NCBI GenBank assembly: GCA_029052375.1
Contig: JAIDJD010000445.1
Coordinates: 1 to 5,427, forward strand
Direction of reading: 5' to 3'
Source: Duncaniella sp.
GTDB taxonomy: Bacteria; Bacteroidota; Bacteroidia; Bacteroidales; Muribaculaceae
Length of the DNA: 5,427 nucleotides
Positions 1 to 5,427 of this stretch are shown piece by piece (position 1 is the first letter of the stretch; each line of letters starts with the position of its first letter). The position numbers and the translations under genes are program-made. The notes beneath the pieces are model-generated. The model was given only the letters and a program-made list of their open reading frames with translations. It was not told where the DNA came from and searched no databases.

Positions 1-1
1 C

Positions 2-973
2 ATCAAATGCGTGGGCGTCCTCACCTCCGGAGGTGACGCACCCGGAATGAATGCCGCCATCCGCGCCGTCACCCGCGCTGCCATATACAGCGGACTGCGC
101 GTCAAAGGCATCTACCGCGGCTACCGCGGCCTCATCACCGACGAGATAGTAGAGTTCAAGACCCAGAACGTATCAAACATCATCCAGGCCGGAGGCACCA
201 TCCTCAAGACAGCCCGCTGCAAGGAGTTTGCCACCCCCGAAGGGCGCCAGCTGGCCTATGACAACCTCAAGCGCCAGGAGATAGACGCCCTCGTGGTGAT
301 AGGCGGCGACGGCTCGCTGACAGGCGCCCGCATCTTCGCCAACGAGTTCAACATCCCCATCATAGGCCTTCCCGGCACTATCGACAACGACCTCTACGGC
401 ACAGACTCGACCATCGGATACGACACAGCCCTCAACACCATTATGGAGTGTGTCGACAAGATACGCGACACAGCCACCTCGCACGAGCGCCTCTTCTTCA
501 TCGAGGTGATGGGCCGCGACGCGGGCTTCCTCGCCCTCAACGGCGCCATAGCCGCCGGAGCCGAGGCCGCCATCATCCCGGAGATGTCAACAGAGGTAGA
601 CCAGCTGGCCGAGCTCATCGACCACGGATTCCGCAAGAGCAAGAACTCGTCCATAGTGCTCGTGGCCGAGAGCCCCGTCACCGGCGGCGCCATGGGCCTG
701 GCCGAGCGCGTCAAGAACGAGTATCCCGGCTATGACGTGCGCGTCTCCATCCTCGGACACCTCCAGCGAGGAGGCTCGCCAACAGCCTTCGACCGCATCC
801 TGGCCTCGCGCCTGGGCTCGGCCGCCATCGACGCCCTCATCGAGGACCAGCGCAACGTGATGATGGGTGTGCGCAACGACGAGATTGTCTACGTGCCGTT
901 CTCCAAGGCCATCAAGAACGACAAGCCCATCCGCCGCGACCTCATAGACACCCTGCGCCGCCTCTCCATCTGA
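2..973 (+). CDS. pfkA: ATP-dependent 6-phosphofructokinase, 5'-truncated
   Basis: The enzyme phosphorylates fructose 6-phosphate to fructose 1,6-bisphosphate with ATP, the committed cytosolic step of glycolysis. The reading frame is open from base 2 (I-K-C-V-G-V-L), so the true start lies just upstream and only a few codons are missing; the GTG at 11 is internal. Numbering from that GTG, I see the nucleotide loop GGDAPGMNA near residue 7, the substrate-contacting R in KTARCKEF near 69, GGDGS at 98-102, the catalytic TIDND at 123-127, MGRD at 167-170 and GHLQRGGSP at 249-257. Glycine follows the GGD aspartate and precedes TIDND; these positions are usually Asp and Lys in PPi-dependent enzymes, so ATP use is expected. 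Length matches the roughly 320-residue bacterial PfkA family. The gene has no AGG arginine codons, consistent with high expression. A strong hairpin follows 20 bases after the stop. Family assignment is very secure. Confidence 0.96.
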   Translation: MKCVGVLTSGGDAPGMNAAIRAVTRAAIYSGLRVKGIYRGYRGLITDEIVEFKTQNVSNIIQAGGTILKTARCKEFATPEGRQLAYDNLKRQEIDALVVIGGDGSLTGARIFANEFNIPIIGLPGTIDNDLYGTDSTIGYDTALNTIMECVDKIRDTATSHERLFFIEVMGRDAGFLALNGAIAAGAEAAIIPEMSTEVDQLAELIDHGFRKSKNSSIVLVAESPVTGGAMGLAERVKNEYPGYDVRVSILGHLQRGGSPTAFDRILASRLGSAAIDALIEDQRNVMMGVRNDEIVYVPFSKAIKNDKPIRRDLIDTLRRLSI

Positions 974-993
974 CGGCGCCGGACAAGACCCGA

Positions 994-1048
994 CCGCAGA
1001 CAGACAGGCCGGAGGCTCTCACCCGGCCTCCGGCCTGCCTGTCTGCGG
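994..1048 (+). terminator. Long hairpin between pfkA and lolD, possible terminator
   Basis: Bases 994-1015 pair with 1027-1048 in a 22-bp GC-rich stem with one A-C mismatch (1004 with 1038) and an 11-base loop. It starts 20 bases after the pfkA stop. No T tract follows, so it is not a textbook intrinsic terminator. It could stop transcription weakly, protect the 3' end of the pfkA message or be a processing site. No clear promoter is visible between it and lolD. Confidence 0.55.
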
Positions 1049-1087
1049 CCCGACTGAAACCTCAAGCAAACCACACGCCACTCAAGA

Positions 1088-1744
1088 ATGATAGAAGTCC
1101 GCAACATCACCAAGAGCTACGACTCGCTCAGAGTGCTCGACGACGTCAGCCTGACCATACAGCCCGGAGAGTTTGTCTCTATCGTGGGGCCGAGCGGAGC
1201 CGGCAAGACCACCCTGCTCCAGATAATAGGCTCGCTCGAGGCTCCCGACTCGGGCAGCGTATTGTATGACGGCACAGACATCGTCAGGATGAAAGAGCGC
1301 CCCCTCGCGGCCTTCCGCAACCGCAACATAGGGTTCGTGTTCCAGTTCCACCAGCTGCTGCCCGAATTCACCGTCACCGAGAACGTCGCCCTCCCCGCCA
1401 TGATAGGCGGCGAGCCGAGGGCCAAGGCCATGGAGCGGGCCCGCGAGATACTCTCAGACCTTGGCCTCGGGGCTCGCCTCGCCCACAGGCCCACACAGCT
1501 CTCGGGCGGCGAGCGCCAGCGCGCCGCTGTCGCAAGGGCCCTCGTCAACAATCCCAAGGTGATACTCGCCGACGAGCCCTCGGGGTCGCTCGACTCGCAC
1601 AACCGCGAAGAGCTCTATGCTCTCTTCTTCGACCTCAGGCGCCGCACGGGCACCACCTTTGTCATCGTCACCCACGACGAGAGCCTCGCCCTCACCTCTG
1701 ACCGCATAATCCACATGGCCGACGGCCGCATCTCGGACCGATGA
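1088..1744 (+). CDS. lolD: ABC transporter ATP-binding protein, LolD type
   Basis: This is a cytoplasmic ABC ATPase of the LolD/MacB-like branch. LolD drives LolC/E-type permeases that release lipoproteins from the inner membrane for transport to the outer membrane. All nucleotide-binding motifs are intact in 218 residues: Walker A GPSGAGKTT at 34-42, Q-loop Q86 in FVFQFHQLLPEFT, signature LSGGERQR at 138-145, Walker B VILADEP at 158-164, D-loop SGSLD at 165-169 and switch histidine H196. The Q-loop segment followed by TVTENVALPAMI is typical of LolD. The ATG at 1088 gives the usual N-terminus (MIEVRNITKSY); the region upstream is hairpin and intergenic sequence. No permease is adjacent. The stop overlaps the start of a lipoprotein gene by four bases, suggesting translational coupling. 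A FtsE- or MacB-type ATPase is the main alternative; the ABC assignment is certain and the LolD label likely. Confidence 0.85.
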   Translation: MIEVRNITKSYDSLRVLDDVSLTIQPGEFVSIVGPSGAGKTTLLQIIGSLEAPDSGSVLYDGTDIVRMKERPLAAFRNRNIGFVFQFHQLLPEFTVTENVALPAMIGGEPRAKAMERAREILSDLGLGARLAHRPTQLSGGERQRAAVARALVNNPKVILADEPSGSLDSHNREELYALFFDLRRRTGTTFVIVTHDESLALTSDRIIHMADGRISDR

Positions 1745-2409
1745 GACTGAGCCTCACAGGCCTCGCGGCCATGCTTGCCCCGCTCCTCGCCCTCGGCTCT
1801 TGTGCCGGCGAGGAGACAGACGGCCCCGTCCAGGCTTACCTCACGGACATTGCCACCTTCGAGGGCAACACGCCCGGCGGCTCGGTCTTCACCGTCAGGA
1901 TGATGGACGACTCGCCCCTGGCCACCCTCAGGGCCGACAGGGGCGTCGACTGCGGCCGCAAGCCTCCCGTCAGGATGATGATACGCTACCAGCCGCAGAA
2001 CGGCAGGCCCTACACAGACTCTGACATACGCCTGAGCCATGCGTCGCCCGTCAACAGCGAGCCCCCCGTGACAGACCCCGCCACAGCCTCGAGGCTCCTG
2101 GCGCTCTTCGGCCGCGACCCCGCAGAGCCGGTCTCTGTATGGCGCACGGGCGAATACATCAACATCAGGATGAGGCTCATGGAGTGTGCCGAGGCGCGCA
2201 CTCTGGCCCTGGTGCTCGTGCCCGAGACAGCCAGGACGGCCGAGCCTGAATACCGTCTGGTCCACGCCCTGCCCGCCGGAGCGCCCCCCTCGTATATGCG
2301 CACGGCCTATGCGTCCTACGACATTTCATACGTCTGGTCCGACCCCTCGACCAGGCTGGTGAAGATAAGCCTCAACCCCGGAGAGACTTTCACATTCAGA
2401 AGACAATAA
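1741..2409 (+). CDS. Putative NigD-like outer-membrane lipoprotein
   Basis: A 222-residue predicted lipoprotein. Residues 1-20 form a signal peptide with a hydrophobic core (LAAMLAPLLALGS) ending in a lipobox LGS-C, with Cys21 as the lipidated residue. The next residues (AGEETD) are acidic, which could act as a Bacteroidetes surface-export signal, though this is inference. The mature part has a beta-rich stretch around residues 31-62 (QAYLTDIATFEG...), then VRMMIRYQP at 77-85 and EYINIRMRL at 138-146. This layout resembles NigD-like proteins, a Bacteroidales family with an N-terminal OB-like domain and a C-terminal beta-sandwich, whose molecular role is not established. I judge this from pattern memory, so the family call is moderate. 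Its ATG overlaps the stop of the LolD-type ATPase (ATGA). About half its arginine codons are AGG (10 of 21 by eye), unlike the metabolic genes here. A strong hairpin follows the stop. Confidence 0.6.
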   Translation: MRLSLTGLAAMLAPLLALGSCAGEETDGPVQAYLTDIATFEGNTPGGSVFTVRMMDDSPLATLRADRGVDCGRKPPVRMMIRYQPQNGRPYTDSDIRLSHASPVNSEPPVTDPATASRLLALFGRDPAEPVSVWRTGEYINIRMRLMECAEARTLALVLVPETARTAEPEYRLVHALPAGAPPSYMRTAYASYDISYVWSDPSTRLVKISLNPGETFTFRRQ

Positions 2410-2411
2410 TA

Positions 2412-2447
2412 CCGAGCCGGCCGTGGTGTCAACCCCGGCCGGCTCGG
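2412..2447 (+). terminator. GC-rich hairpin terminator after the lipoprotein gene
   Basis: Bases 2412-2423 pair perfectly with 2436-2447 (12 bp, CCGAGCCGGCCG arm). After one T-C mismatch, two further G-C pairs close a six-base loop. It begins three bases after the lipoprotein stop. The downstream tail is CACATTTC, with only a short T run, so termination is likely but not textbook. It separates the lolD unit from the ferredoxin oxidoreductase operon. Confidence 0.7.
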
Positions 2448-2527
2448 CACATTTCAAGGGCGCGGCAGGGCATTTTGTGCAAAAGGTTAAAATTCACCAA
2501 AGAGTAGGTTCGGTTCAAATAAATCAC

Positions 2528-2535
2528 TATATTTG
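2528..2535 (+). promoter_or_regulatory. Bacteroidetes-type -7 promoter element for the korDABC operon
   Basis: TATATTTG matches the Bacteroidetes primary-sigma -7 consensus TAnnTTTG exactly. It lies in the only AT-rich gap before the korD start, so the expected 5' untranslated region would be around 50 bases. The partner -33 TTTG box, expected about 19 bases upstream near 2505-2510, is poor (TAGGTT). The low local GC and position after a terminator-like hairpin support a promoter here. Confidence 0.6.
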
Positions 2536-2593
2536 TGAAATCAATACCCTCCTCCAGTCAACCACAAAACATAAACCCCTCAAAACATACATT

Positions 2594-2824
2594 ATGCCCA
2601 AGATAACCGGAGCTGTAGAGATAGACCGCGAGCGGTGTAAAGGATGCGACCTCTGTGTCGTGGCCTGTCCGTGTTCAGTGCTTGCCCTCGAGACCCATGA
2701 CGTCAACGACCGCGGCTACCACTATGCCGCGGATGTCAACGCCGCGGCCTGCATCGGATGTGCGGCCTGCGCCACCGTCTGCCCCGACGGATGCATCACC
2801 GTCTATCGCGTGGTAGAGAAATAA
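2594..2824 (+). CDS. korD: 2-oxoacid:ferredoxin oxidoreductase delta subunit (2[4Fe-4S] ferredoxin)
   Basis: A 76-residue ferredoxin-like subunit that carries electrons between the catalytic alpha/beta core and free ferredoxin in the cytosol. Two classical [4Fe-4S] motifs are complete: C15-x2-C18-x2-C21-x3-C25-P and C53-x2-C56-x2-C59-x3-C63-P. Two additional cysteines, C27 and C67, sit just after the clusters. The ATG at 2594 is chosen because the protein then begins MPKITGAVEIDRERCKGC, normal for KorD. The frame stays open back to a GTG at 2423, but that stretch covers the hairpin and promoter and gives no ferredoxin-like sequence. The upstream region is A-rich without a Shine-Dalgarno motif, usual for Bacteroidetes. 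It is the first gene of the operon, 19 bases before the alpha subunit. The fold is certain; its role as delta subunit follows from context. Confidence 0.92.
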   Translation: MPKITGAVEIDRERCKGCDLCVVACPCSVLALETHDVNDRGYHYAADVNAAACIGCAACATVCPDGCITVYRVVEK

Positions 2825-2829
2825 TCAAC

Positions 2830-2834
2830 AGGAA
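2830..2834 (+). promoter_or_regulatory. Shine-Dalgarno-like AGGAA before korA
   Basis: AGGAA ends nine bases before the ATG at 2844, inside the 19-base gap after korD. Bacteroidetes ribosomes depend little on such motifs, so it may be incidental, but it favours 2844 over the in-frame ATG at 2853. Confidence 0.3.
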
Positions 2835-2843
2835 CACATAAAA

Positions 2844-3935
2844 ATGCAAGATATGGAAGAAGTCAGACTGATGAAAGGCAACGAGGCCATAGCGCACGCC
2901 GCAATCAGATATGGCGTCGACGGATATTTCGGATATCCCATCACCCCCCAGAGCGAGATTCTCGAGACTCTCGAGGAGCTCATGCCCTGGGACACCACCG
3001 GCATGGTGGTGCTCCAGGCCGAGAGCGAGGTGGCCGCCATCAACATGGTCTACGGCGGCGCCGCCACAGGCAAGGCCTGCATGACCTCGTCGTCCAGCCC
3101 CGGTGTCAGCCTCAAGCAGGAGGGCATATCGTACATAGCCGCCGGCGAACTGCCCGCGCTCATCATCAACTGTATGCGCGGAGGTCCCGGCCTCGGCACC
3201 ATCCAGCCCTCGCAGGCCGACTATTTCCAGGCCACCAAGGGCGGCGGCCACGGAGACTATCACCTCATAGTGCTCTCGCCCGCCACCGTCCAGGAGATGG
3301 CAGACTTCGTGGGCCTCGGCTTTGACCTCGCCTACAAATACCGCAACCCCGTGATGATGCTCGCCGACGGCGTCGTGGGACAGATGATGGAAAAGGTGGT
3401 GCTGCCGCCCCAGCGTCCCCGCCGCACAGACAGCGAGATAGCCGAGCAGTGTCCCTGGGCCGTCACCGGACGCCCCGAAGGCCGCGGGCCGGTGGTCCAG
3501 ACCACCCTCGAGCTCGACCCCCTGAAGATGGAGAAGCACAACCTCCACCTCCAGGAGAAGTATGACCTCATCTCGGCCAACGAGGTGAGATACCAGGAGG
3601 TGGACACCGACGACGCCGAATATCTCGTGATGGCCTTCGGCTCTGTGGCCCGAATATGCCAGAAGGCTGTAGAGGAGGCCCGCGAGCAGGGCATCAAGGT
3701 GGGACTCCTGCGCCCCGTCACCCTCTGGCCCTTCCCCGCCGAGCCCGTCGCACGCCTCAGCCGCAAGGTCAAGGGCATACTCGTGGTAGAGCTCAACGCA
3801 GGCCAGATGATAGAAGACGTGCGCCTCAGCCTCGACGAGCGCATCCCCGTCCACCACTTCGGACGCATGGGAGGCATAGTGATGGACCCCGACGAGGTCC
3901 TCGACGCACTCAAGGCAAAGTTTAACATCCAGTGA
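2844..3935 (+). CDS. korA/vorB: 2-oxoacid:ferredoxin oxidoreductase alpha subunit (KorA/VorB type)
   Basis: Catalytic alpha subunit of the enzyme that converts a 2-oxoacid plus CoA to acyl-CoA, CO2 and reduced ferredoxin, or runs in reverse. The 363 residues contain the pyruvate:ferredoxin oxidoreductase-like pyrimidine-binding domain (about 12-185) with YPITPQSE at 31-38, the hallmark YPITP substrate loop, and MRGGPGLGT at 111-119. A second domain (about 255-345, including VMAFGSVAR at 262-270 and GLLRPVTLWPFP at 287-298) is the CoA-side transketolase-like domain. No gamma domain is fused at the N-terminus, which fits the separate gamma gene downstream. Proteins of this exact type are often labelled 3-methyl-2-oxobutanoate dehydrogenase subunit VorB, while the DABC order resembles 2-oxoglutarate operons. 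Substrate therefore remains uncertain, though the enzyme class is secure. M1 at 2844 is preferred; M4 and M10 are alternatives. Confidence 0.93.
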   Translation: MQDMEEVRLMKGNEAIAHAAIRYGVDGYFGYPITPQSEILETLEELMPWDTTGMVVLQAESEVAAINMVYGGAATGKACMTSSSSPGVSLKQEGISYIAAGELPALIINCMRGGPGLGTIQPSQADYFQATKGGGHGDYHLIVLSPATVQEMADFVGLGFDLAYKYRNPVMMLADGVVGQMMEKVVLPPQRPRRTDSEIAEQCPWAVTGRPEGRGPVVQTTLELDPLKMEKHNLHLQEKYDLISANEVRYQEVDTDDAEYLVMAFGSVARICQKAVEEAREQGIKVGLLRPVTLWPFPAEPVARLSRKVKGILVVELNAGQMIEDVRLSLDERIPVHHFGRMGGIVMDPDEVLDALKAKFNIQ

Positions 3936-3946
3936 CACCAAGAGAC

Positions 3947-4723
3947 ATGACACCTGAAGAAATCAAAAAGCCCGAAAACATCGTGGCTAAGCGCCCCGCA
4001 CTGCTCAACGACAACACGATGCACTACTGTCCCGGCTGCTCGCACGGCGTGGTGCACAAGCTCGTGGCCGAAGTGATAGAGGAGATGGGAGCCGAACACA
4101 TAGCCATAGGCATCGCGCCTGTGGGATGTGCGGTCATGGCATACAACTACATAGACATCGACTGGATAGAGGCCCCCCACGGACGAGCCCCGGCTCTGGC
4201 CACAGCCGTCAAGCGCCTCAGCCCCTCGCGCCTCGTCTTCACATACCAGGGAGACGGCGACCTCGCGGCGATAGGCACAGCAGAGACCATACACGCCGCC
4301 AACCGCGGAGAGAACATCGCCATAATCTTCATCAACAACGGCATCTACGGCATGACCGGAGGACAGATGGCCCCCACAACCCTCGAGGGTATGGTGACGG
4401 CCACAACCCCATACGGACGCCGCGTAGACCTCAACGGACACCCCCTGAACATATCCAGCCTGCTCGCCGGCCTCGAGGGCACCTGCTATGTCACACGCCA
4501 GAGCGTCCACACCGCCGCCGCTGTGCGCAAGGCCAAGAAGGCGATTCGCCAGGCTTTCGAAAACTCAATGAAGGGCCTCGGGACATCCGTGGTCGAGGTT
4601 GTCTCGACCTGTGCCTCGGGCTGGAAGCTCTCGCCCGCCAAGGCCAACGAGTGGATGACAGAACATATGTTCGAGGCATATCCCACAGGCGACATCAAGA
4701 ACACTACAACTCAGAAATCATGA
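3947..4723 (+). CDS. korB: 2-oxoacid:ferredoxin oxidoreductase beta subunit (TPP-binding)
   Basis: The beta subunit binds thiamine pyrophosphate and the iron-sulfur cluster nearest to it. The TPP motif is intact: GDGDLAAIG at 102-110 followed by INNG at 129-132, with YGMTGGQMAPTT just after. C28 and C31 (CPGCSHG), C61 and C222 (STCASGW) have spacing close to that of the four cluster-ligating cysteines known in archaeal 2-oxoacid:ferredoxin oxidoreductase beta subunits, so a [4Fe-4S] cluster is expected. I chose the ATG at 3947 (MTPEEIKKPEN, 258 residues, 11 bases after korA). A GTG at 3932 would add five residues and overlap the korA stop, and is less likely. The stop overlaps the gamma start as ATGA, implying translational coupling. 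The protein acts in the cytosol as part of the four-subunit complex. Family assignment is secure; the 2-oxoglutarate preference is inferred. Confidence 0.93.
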   Translation: MTPEEIKKPENIVAKRPALLNDNTMHYCPGCSHGVVHKLVAEVIEEMGAEHIAIGIAPVGCAVMAYNYIDIDWIEAPHGRAPALATAVKRLSPSRLVFTYQGDGDLAAIGTAETIHAANRGENIAIIFINNGIYGMTGGQMAPTTLEGMVTATTPYGRRVDLNGHPLNISSLLAGLEGTCYVTRQSVHTAAAVRKAKKAIRQAFENSMKGLGTSVVEVVSTCASGWKLSPAKANEWMTEHMFEAYPTGDIKNTTTQKS

Positions 4724-5259
4724 AGGAAGAAATCATCATAGCAGGCTTCGGCGGACAAGGTGTGCTTTCCATGGGCAAAATCCTGGCCTACGCCGGACTG
4801 ATGGACGACCTCGAGGTGACATGGATGCCCTCCTACGGCCCCGAACAGCGCGGCGGCACGGCCAACGTCACCGTCATCATCTCGGACAAGCCCATCTCGA
4901 GCCCCGTGCTCAACAGATATGACACAGCCGTCATCCTCAACCAGCAGAGCCTCGACAAGTTCGAGAGCAAGGTGAAGCCCGGCGGCACCCTCATCTACGA
5001 TCCCTACAGCCTCAGGCATAAGCCCACGCGCAAGGATATCAGACTGCTGCCCGTAGAGGCCATGGAGGCTACGTTCAAGCTCTCTTCGGCCAAGGTCTAC
5101 AACATGGTGCTTCTCGGTGCCCTGCTCAAGAGCCGCCCCATCGTGAGCGTAGATGCAGTGATGCGCGGCCTCAAGAAGACTCTGCCCGAACGCCACCACC
5201 ACCTGCTCCCCCTCAACAAAGAGGCTATCCTCAAGGGTATGGAGCTTGTTGAAGGTTGA
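4720..5259 (+). CDS. korC: 2-oxoacid:ferredoxin oxidoreductase gamma subunit
   Basis: The gamma subunit, 179 residues, belongs to the pyruvate/ketoisovalerate oxidoreductase catalytic-domain family and contributes to CoA binding in the complex. Visible family motifs are IIIAGFGGQGVLSMGK at residues 5-20, with the glycine-rich GFGGQG loop at 9-14, and MPSYGPEQRGGTANV at 36-50, the conserved YGPE-RGG block. Length is normal for a free-standing gamma subunit. The ATG at 4720 overlaps the beta stop by four bases. It is the last gene of the operon: a repeat array starts at the stop codon itself and continues to the window edge. Only one AGG arginine codon is present, like the other operon genes. 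Confidence 0.93.
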   Translation: MKEEIIIAGFGGQGVLSMGKILAYAGLMDDLEVTWMPSYGPEQRGGTANVTVIISDKPISSPVLNRYDTAVILNQQSLDKFESKVKPGGTLIYDPYSLRHKPTRKDIRLLPVEAMEATFKLSSAKVYNMVLLGALLKSRPIVSVDAVMRGLKKTLPERHHHLLPLNKEAILKGMELVEG

Positions 5260-5281
5260 AAGTTTAAAGTTTAAAGTTTAT
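5259..5281 (+). repeat. 7-bp AAAGTTT tandem repeat at the korC stop
   Basis: AAAGTTT occurs three times head to tail (5259-5265, 5266-5272, 5273-5279); the first A is the last base of the korC stop codon. The same heptamer recurs within every unit of the larger array downstream, so this may be its seed or a degenerate first copy. Confidence 0.85.
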
Positions 5282-5427
5282 GGCCTTCGGCCTTAGGTTT
5301 AAAGTTTAGGCTTCGCGCAGTTGAGAGTTTAAAGTTTAGGGCCTTCGGCTTTAGGTTTAAAGTTTAGGCTTCGCGCAGTTGAGAGTTTAAAGTTTAGGGC
5401 CTTCGGCTTTAGGTTTAAAGTTTAGGC
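5263..5427 (+). repeat. 58-bp nested tandem repeat array, running off the window
   Basis: Two 58-bp units, 5311-5368 and 5369-5426, are identical. A partial, diverged copy (5263-5310, about four mismatches over 48 bases) precedes them, and base 5427 fits the start of another unit. Each unit is made of two related half-units of 30 and 28 bases. Each half-unit carries a CTTCG core and ends in GTTTAAAGTTTAGG; that 14-mer ends at 5310, 5340, 5368, 5398 and 5426. GC is about 43% (25 of 58), well below the genes. Stop codons (TAA, TAG) are frequent and no gene is visible. Identical units suggest recent expansion or homogenisation. The true extent is unknown. Confidence 0.93.
5282..5292 (+). terminator. 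Small GGCC-TTC-GGCC hairpin, possible operon terminator
   Basis: GGCC (5282-5285) and GGCC (5289-5292) can pair around a TTC loop, 22 bases after the korC stop, followed by TTAGGTTT. The stem is short, so termination is only a possibility. The matching position in later units reads GCC-TTC-GGC with a weaker stem. No better terminator for the operon is visible in the window. Confidence 0.3.

Noticed and set aside
2423..2593. Upstream GTG start for the ferredoxin gene
   Set aside because: The added 57 residues would cover the terminator hairpin and promoter, and resemble no ferredoxin N-terminus.
2796..3953. Long open frame on the minus strand (385 codons) opposite korA
   Set aside because: It is a mirror of the GC-rich codon pattern of korA. 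The translation is low-complexity (rich in H, V, G, E, L) with no motif, and the plus-strand gene is unambiguous.
3332..4510. Second long minus-strand open frame (392 codons) across korA and korB
   Set aside because: It spans two genuine genes on the other strand, has no recognisable domain, and its composition changes where the underlying gene changes.
4126..4719. Apparent 5' extension of korC within korB in another frame
   Set aside because: The extension translates to an arginine/proline/histidine-rich string typical of an out-of-frame shadow; the gamma family starts at the ATG at 4720.
5335..5341. TTTAGGG, the plant-type telomere heptamer
   Set aside because: It occurs once per 58-bp unit, not in tandem, within a clearly bacterial operon context; coincidence.
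5263..5427. CRISPR array
   Set aside because: Whole 58-bp units are identical with no unique spacers, the internal 28- and 30-base segments are related to each other, and no cas gene is present.

Overview
This window looks like chromosomal DNA from a GC-rich anaerobic member of the Bacteroidales; a Muribaculaceae-like lineage is possible but not proven. Three things suggest this: a Bacteroidetes-type TAnnTTTG promoter element in the one AT-rich gap, a lipoprotein resembling the NigD family (largely a Bacteroidales family), and a 2-oxoacid:ferredoxin oxidoreductase closely resembling the Bacteroides/Prevotella type. All genes lie on the plus strand.

Left block (1-2409). The window opens inside pfkA, the ATP-dependent 6-phosphofructokinase of glycolysis, which lacks only its first few codons. 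A 22-bp hairpin follows. Then come a LolD-type ABC ATPase and a NigD-like lipoprotein whose start codon overlaps the ATPase stop (ATGA). No LolC/E-type permease is present, so the ATPase must work with membrane partners encoded elsewhere. A perfect GC-rich hairpin after the lipoprotein gene probably ends this unit.

Middle and right block (2410-5259). An AT-rich gap of 184 bases carries a TATATTTG -7 element. It is followed by four tightly packed genes in the order delta (two-cluster ferredoxin), alpha, beta (TPP-binding), gamma. This is the DABC order known from korDABC/oorDABC operons. Together they encode a complete heterotetrameric 2-oxoacid:ferredoxin oxidoreductase. In anaerobic Bacteroidales the likely job is interconversion of 2-oxoglutarate and succinyl-CoA, often in the carboxylating direction for glutamate synthesis. 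A branched-chain 2-oxoacid substrate cannot be excluded, because the alpha subunit is of the type usually labelled VorB.

Right edge (5259-5427). Directly after the gamma stop codon lies a nested tandem repeat: 7-bp AAAGTTT units, then alternating ~30/28-bp half-units, forming identical 58-bp units that run off the window. It is non-coding, much richer in A+T than the genes, and is the least explained structure here. Apart from this array, the window reads as ordinary core metabolism; I see no evidence for a new multi-gene system.
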